Shown piece after piece: positions 58,598-64,000 of a DNA stretch of 64,000 nt (the stretch's first letter is position 1; each line of letters starts with the position of its first letter). The position numbers and the translations under genes were made by a program. The stretch lies in the NCBI RefSeq assembly GCF_910592395.1, contig NC_088323.1, forward strand, positions 9,424,001 through 9,488,000, given 5' to 3'. Below the pieces are notes generated by a model. The model did no database searches. It saw nothing but the letters and a program-made list of their open reading frames with translations, and was not told where the DNA came from. Source of the DNA: Lineus longissimus. Its lineage: Eukaryota > Nemertea > Pilidiophora > Heteronemertea > Lineidae.

Positions 58598-61567
58598 TTC
58601 ATTTTTTTGAATTTCTGTCAGTATCTAAAATTGGTCTGATCAAGCATTTCTTCCGATTTTTCATCTCGTTCCGCTCAGCAGGTAATCTGCACTACGGCTT
58701 CCAGATAACACTGACGTCATCAATTACTTCGAAATTGATTTACTTTTGGCGAAGTTTTGCCAAACGATGCGGGATATGCCTAATGCATCGGTTATATTTC
58801 AACACTTCGCAAGTTTTTATGCCGTTTCGGCGTGCAATTACCTACTAGGCCTAGTATCTATTTCTGGACAACCATTGCGATGGAACCGCTGTAACATCTG
58901 TGGTTGTTCCCCATGTGTCAGTGTTTCCAAACAATAGGCAGCTAGAGAGACCACGACTTTTCAATAGGGGGGATACACAGAAAATCTTGTCAATCTATTT
59001 TTGAGCGTTCCCAAACAATGAGGGGAAACACTCAAAAACAGAAACACTCAAAAACATTACACCTGTGCCGAGCAAGTTATCTACCACGTCTTCCCCGCAA
59101 ATATTGAAGTCGCCGATCATGCATCGTTTTTCGAATGGATTTATCGTTTACAACCATGGTCGGGGTTCTCGCTGTGATGGCTCCCTTTTCTGGACTTTAT
59201 TTGTGGCTTTTGTTGTTGAAAATCTCGCCGTGTGAGGTTCATTTGACGGTTCGTGAGACAGCAAGAAGCCTGAGTGAATATCACAGTAACATGTGTAACG
59301 TTTAAAATCCAAAGATCACTTTTTTGATAACTTTAATACAATAGACAACTAGAGAGAACATTTGCAATATAGATATGCAGAAAACCATGTCACGACTTTT
59401 CATATTGTTGCATCAATATTTCAAATGTTTAACTAATCTTAACCCTCGTATCCGATTCCCTGAAAACAAATAAAAATCGAGACAAATTCACTCTTTGCAT
59501 TTGTTACATAATTTGCCATATACGTAAGGCCACAACAAAATTATAATTGGCAGTCTTTAACTTCATAACAATATTATGTTCCCTTCCAGAGTAAAAGCAA
59601 TAAAGCGATTTAAATCGCATGTGACGACAGTCATTTATGTGCTGTGGCCTTCTCAAGTCGCTTTGACCTGTCAATGTCAGAACAGCGATTGTCGGTTTTA
59701 CCTACAAGATACAATTTAATCGCGCATCGCAGTGATTATAATCACTGGTGGCTGCGATTTAATATGTTTGTTTGCACGGCGCACGTCTAGAGAGAATGCC
59801 ACCAGCTGAGTGTCAAGTTTATCATGATTTCATTGTGCACAAGGCTCGAAGCTATTCTACGACATGTATGACTAGAGACCTTCAAACAGAATAATTTGAA
59901 TGAAGCAGTAAAAAAATACAGGAATTTGCCTGCTAACCATCTGTTATGTATAAAACATAAACCGGAAAAAGTTCAAATCACCATAAACGCAATGTGTTCT
60001 GAAACTTTCAGCCTAAAATACGCAAACAGAAAGTGTCCTTATGTCTCAAGTTGGAAAATTCTCTTCGCTTCAAAGTCGCGATTTTAAATGTTCTGCCTTT
60101 TTCTATGGATAAAATCGGCCATTTTTTCCCCACGTCAACGATGTAAAATGCAGAAAATAATTTTTGAATGGAAAGCAAATTATATAGAGCTCATTGATTA
60201 TCTTTCTGAGCCAGTGATTGTCCAACTGACAAATCGCAAATATAGGTGATAAGAGCTTGATTCACACCAAATTTGTGAAAAGTATTAATGAAACGCCGTC
60301 GGTGTTGAAAGAGGAAATGTGTCCCTCGTTAATGTGTTAAGCCGTATTGTGCCCTATAACACGTTATAGTATAATGGTTATACAGAGGCCATGACTGTCA
60401 ATACCAGCTACTTGGGGGAAATTATCTTATTTTCCTTTTACATATGGGTTCAACCTTTTAAGAGAGAAGTTTCGGCATTAGATTAATAAAACCTTTAAAC
60501 TACTAAGTATGAATGATTGTATAGACAGATAAAAATAGCAACATTACAGCCACACTTAACCAAGCAAAGAAAAACTGTTGTGTGAAATATATCATTATTT
60601 TACTCCCGATGTGACCACCGCCAAGACAACCTGACAACATTTCTAATATGAATGACATTCAAATGACAGCATATTACATTGATAGGTGAGTCAGTATTGA
60701 ATTAAAATTTTTATCAGTCAACTATCGGGTAAGCTTTTGATCGCCACATGGACACACCCTTGTTAATTGATATTAGACTGTGGTTGTCTCAAACAACAGT
60801 CAAGCTAACTCCTTCATAGATCCTACTGTGAATGATCTTGCTAGTGATGATGCTGGGGCATTTGTTTTAGGGACATCCTTTCCATTTCCTACAAATGCCA
60901 GCATTTTTTTCAAAGACTCCCCTGACTTATGTTTGAGTACACTGGACATATCCCAAAACCCAACACAGTACAGCAACACTGCAAGATTATACCCTTTAAA
61001 GTTGACTAAGATTATGTTAAATTAAATCGCCTTTGTGAAACGCATGCATTGTGGGTTTCTTGAATACAGCTGACAGAGTTTGAAGAAACAAGAGAATGTG
61101 GAATTTATCGACCAAAAATATCACAAATATTGAAAATGCTAATGCAGCTTCGCATTTTGATCAACTTGATTGAAAACAACCGGAAGTTGTTACACTTGCT
61201 GCCGGTCAATCTCAATTCATGCCGTTAAATCATTGAAACAGTCGTTTCCGAGATATTGATAGTTTTGATGTTTTCTTCACACTTTAGGTACTATTGTATA
61301 CATATCAAATTGCTGGATTTGAGAAAGTCTTTTCTGACAACTGATACTGTTATGTAAGACGAAGTATAATAATTGAGCAATAGTTACCATGGTTATCGTT
61401 CATGTAGTTAAGACAACAATTTCGATCATTCAAAACCGATCAACGATGATCATTTAATCGTCAGTTCGAAACATAACGTTTTCGACCATATGACGTGAAG
61501 TAATAAACAAGATAGGGAATGTATTACGAAAAAAGAAGGGACCGAAGAAGAGGGGTTGCTGTTGTTA
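58598..61567. other. Long AT-rich stretch without a supported gene
   Basis: The only reading frames are short (for example 59896-60087 and 60780-61025) and lack splice context or recognisable features. No repeats shared with the rest of the window were found. Confidence 0.4.
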
Positions 61568-61568
61568 T

Positions 61569-61633
61569 TTATTTTATGATGCACATAGTGCATCATTATT
61601 GAGAAGGACCCCCACGGTAATGAGGGTCCTTTA
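61569..61633. other. Two adjacent hairpins at the 3' end of a minus-strand frame
   Basis: atgatgcac-ata-gtgcatcat at about 61577-61597 is a perfect palindrome. aaggaccc and gggtcctt form a second stem at about 61605-61632, overlapping the last codons of the frame at 61596-62009. On the minus strand aaaataaataa follows, containing a polyadenylation-type signal. Confidence 0.45.
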
Positions 61634-62009
61634 AATGATCATCTGCCATGGACATTGGACATGCCCATCCTGAGATGCCCAGTTGTGTCAATGATGGGGA
61701 CAATGAAGCACAGAAGGGTGACAACCATGAAGATGAAACTTCCAATGACTCAGGCAGTTCAAAATGGGCCAAGTAGTGTGGCTCAGATCCAGAGTGTGAA
61801 ATCATTTCATGATGAAATTCATAGCCATGAGCAACAACAGTATCAATTGTATTAGAGGTCCACATCATTGTATCATGATCGAGGCCACCTTCAAACTGAC
61901 TGACATACGACATATACAATATGATAGCCGGATTTTCGTTTGCGAACGTGCTTGGCGGGCATGATGTGGTAAACACCGTAAAAACATGGTCCAAAGTCCG
62001 AATTTCCAA
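61596..62009 (-). CDS. Possible exon of an unknown gene
   Basis: An open frame of about 137 codons, histidine- and serine-rich (HGYEFHHEMISHSGSEPHYL; ending DDHLKDPHYRGGPSQ and TAA). The first codon is TTG, so the true start or an acceptor lies upstream. No domain is recognised. The stop is followed by a hairpin and an AATAAA-type signal, which favours a 3' exon. Confidence 0.3.
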   Translation of the reverse strand: MEIRTLDHVFTVFTTSCPPSTFANENPAIILYMSYVSQFEGGLDHDTMMWTSNTIDTVVAHGYEFHHEMISHSGSEPHYLAHFELPESLEVSSSWLSPFCASLSPSLTQLGISGWACPMSMADDHLKDPHYRGGPSQ

Positions 62010-62162
62010 GGTCGATTAGTAAATACCTATCATTGTTGAGGACGGGCTTATGATTATTATGTATCTAAAAAGTGCCAAGGTTAAGTTGGGAGAGGTTTCG
62101 TTTTGGTAAAATTTTCTAACTTTCTAAGTTGTGTTCGAATCTGATACCCAACATAGTACATA

Positions 62163-62384
62163 ATGTATAAGCTCTGTAGACCTGCAGTAAAACAGTGCGC
62201 AAACCTTGTTGCTGAATGTCGGAGAACTGCGCAGTTCACATTGGGGACACCCGGTCATGACAATTTTCTAGCTGGTTATCTGATCTCAGAGACCCCAATA
62301 GCAACGGAGGATCTGCTATTGGGCTGGCGGCATTTAGGTTCAGTTGTAGTCGTGTATGATAAACTCTCACCAATATCCGGATGA
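62163..62384 (+). CDS. Possible first exon with organelle-type leader
   Basis: The frame starts MYKLCRPAVKQCANLVAECR, basic and amphipathic like a mitochondrial targeting peptide, and runs 73 codons. A possible donor (cccg/gtcatg) lies after about 30 codons. It is divergent from the minus-strand frame at 61596-62009, with about 150 bases between. No family recognised. Confidence 0.25.
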   Translation: MYKLCRPAVKQCANLVAECRRTAQFTLGTPGHDNFLAGYLISETPIATEDLLLGWRHLGSVVVVYDKLSPISG

Positions 62385-64000
62385 TCCGTTATTCTCACTT
62401 TCCGACTAGTATTCGAGTAGTTTCGGACAGTTCCGAACGAGAAAAGTGGAGGCGGCATACTTGTATTTACAGATAATTACCTCGTTGTAATCAAGGAATG
62501 ATCCTAATTGACTGAAAATTGTAGGGTATTGATAGTTTCAAAGGGCCTTTCTAATGAAAGGGTCGCTGCAATATTTGATTGCAACATTTCTAAATTCCAA
62601 TCGGAGGTTTTCAAGCAAAGCTGGCGGACTATACGTCCAAGAAACTTTAACGACTCCCCGCGCTGAGGCGCGGGGGAATAAACTATATGATCACCACATT
62701 TTCGGCACAACATGTATCATGTACATGTATTTGAAGGATGCGGATGCGATTGGACTCGGAACATAATTCTTAAACATCGAAAGGAAAGGGTAAACTGCAG
62801 CATAGCTACTGATTCAAGCCACAGGACTATACACGATACATCAGTATTCAAAATATTTTGATTGTTTACAGAGCAAATGGAGAGAGTTCACAATCATGAC
62901 AATGGCCAATAATTGTGGTCAATAGGAAAGAAGTTTATTTCAAGTTACATAAAGTTACATAAAATCAATTGCCGAATACCACTTGGACATGTTTGATGGT
63001 ATCGGCATGGTGTGCTCAGAGGAGATATTCAAATTCAAACAACTCCGAGTGGAAATCAAATTTTCCCTTTATATTTGAAACAAAAAAAGAGAACTGCACA
63101 ATTTTTACTCCTTGAGACATTATATATTTCTCCAATCAAGCTGAGACCATTCGGAATGCAATGCAGCTGGTAGCATCAGCCAGGACAGAAGTGAATTCCT
63201 AACAAATGGGCAGTTTCAGGGCTAGCCCAGTTAAACGATCCTCCCCTCCCAGGAAACGAAACATGCAATTTCATAAGAATTAAAGCAATATGTCATTTAG
63301 CTGTTTTAATTGGTTAACCTACCAAATCAAAAATATAGGGCATTCGGGGGGGGGGGGGGGGGGGGTTAATGATTAATTGCGCAAGCTCCTACTCATGATG
63401 GTATGATAAATATGTTGTTCAAATTATTTACCAGTATGGGTTGATTTGTATATCATATTTATCAAAACTGATTCGGAGAGGGCCTACCTCCGTACAACTG
63501 ACGAGCATGACGGTGTGTTTTTGATTGTTTTCACATCAATGCCTGGTCTCTAGAGTTACCATTTGTTTCCAAAAGGACCAGGACAGTTATCCAATCATCT
63601 AGTTATTGGGAATCATTGCTGAAACTGATAAAACTAGTATGTTTTGGGGCACCTGTATACACACGTCTGCCCAGTTTAATTATGAGCTCCACGTGTGTCC
63701 CTACAAAACACACACTCTTTCTTGTGCACACCAGTAATCAAGAAGCGAAGACCAACAATACGGGTTTTATTTCTGATAGAAAAGTTTATCTCTAGCTCTG
63801 CCAGAGGCAGTCAATTCATGTTTTACAATGAATGCGTGAATGTAGTAAAATGTATGCATGTCATGAGCAGGTCCCAGCTAAAGAGTTGGATCGAAGCGAC
63901 GAAAAGGTGACTTAGACAACGTGAAAAGTCTTGAATATTCAAAACTTTTAAGCCAGCTTCGCATTTAAGGCTGCGGGTTTAAAGACAGTTCCACATGGTT
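62385..64000. other. Intergenic sequence with a GC hairpin and a poly(G) tract
   Basis: ccccgcgctgaggcgcgggg at 62655-62674 is a strong hairpin standing out from AT-rich surroundings. A run of about 21 G lies at 63346-63366. No supported gene; a frame at 63695-63910 has no recognisable features. Confidence 0.4.

Noticed and set aside
58558-58848. Plus-strand frame of 96 codons
   Set aside because: Starts within a dispersed repeat fragment; no domain, no splice context, low-complexity F/S/R composition.

Overview
This looks like a window of a marine invertebrate nuclear genome, most likely a deuterostome and possibly an echinoderm. It is AT-rich and has intron-containing genes with GT/AG junctions, a BEL/Pao retrotransposon, Tc1/mariner-, PIF/Harbinger- and hAT-like DNA transposon remnants, a LINE tail, a tRNA-type SINE fragment, frequent acatgta and taggccta words, and many long poly(G)/poly(C) runs. 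The species guess is inference only. No rRNA, intact tRNA, operon or CRISPR array was seen.

Layout. 1-9.6 kb: a very large inverted repeat (arms 1-3008 and 7288-9587) encloses a 4.3 kb spacer. 5.1-20.5 kb: a 5.6 kb unit (A+B) in tandem, nearly identical between copies; the right arm of the inverted repeat interrupts its first B-A junction. Each B block carries a 1.45 kb terminal-inverted-repeat element dotted with AAGCAAATGCTT palindromes. 20.5-25.3 kb: a small plus-strand gene with a clear chromodomain exon, a Tc1 remnant in an intron and several hairpin elements. 25.7-26.7 kb: an 88-bp minisatellite. 27.7-32.3 kb: a minus-strand multi-exon gene of unknown function with an acidic C-terminus, hosting a hAT-like element in its first intron. 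33-34.3 kb: a LINE reverse-transcriptase tail. 36.4-38.1 kb: a long minus-strand reading frame of unknown function, split by a 368-bp MITE; the frame resumes across the insertion.

38.8-41.6 kb: diverged copies of blocks seen at 3.6-4.8 kb and in unit A. 41.7-42.5 kb: an 81-bp minisatellite. 44-47.1 kb: a MITE, a SINE fragment, a field of AAAC/GTTT palindromes and a Harbinger deletion derivative (MADF plus antisense transposase start). 48.1-57.7 kb: two elements with variable internal repeat number flank a nearly intact, young BEL/Pao element (48810-55236, perfect 5-bp target duplication, one frameshift in pol); a mariner-like deletion derivative follows. 57.7-64 kb is mostly unannotated; it holds two weak gene candidates around 62 kb.

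Most content is mobile or repeated DNA. Host-gene candidates are the chromodomain gene, the 27.7-32.3 kb gene, the MITE-split frame at 36.5 kb, and weak first-exon candidates at 35.5 and 62.2 kb.
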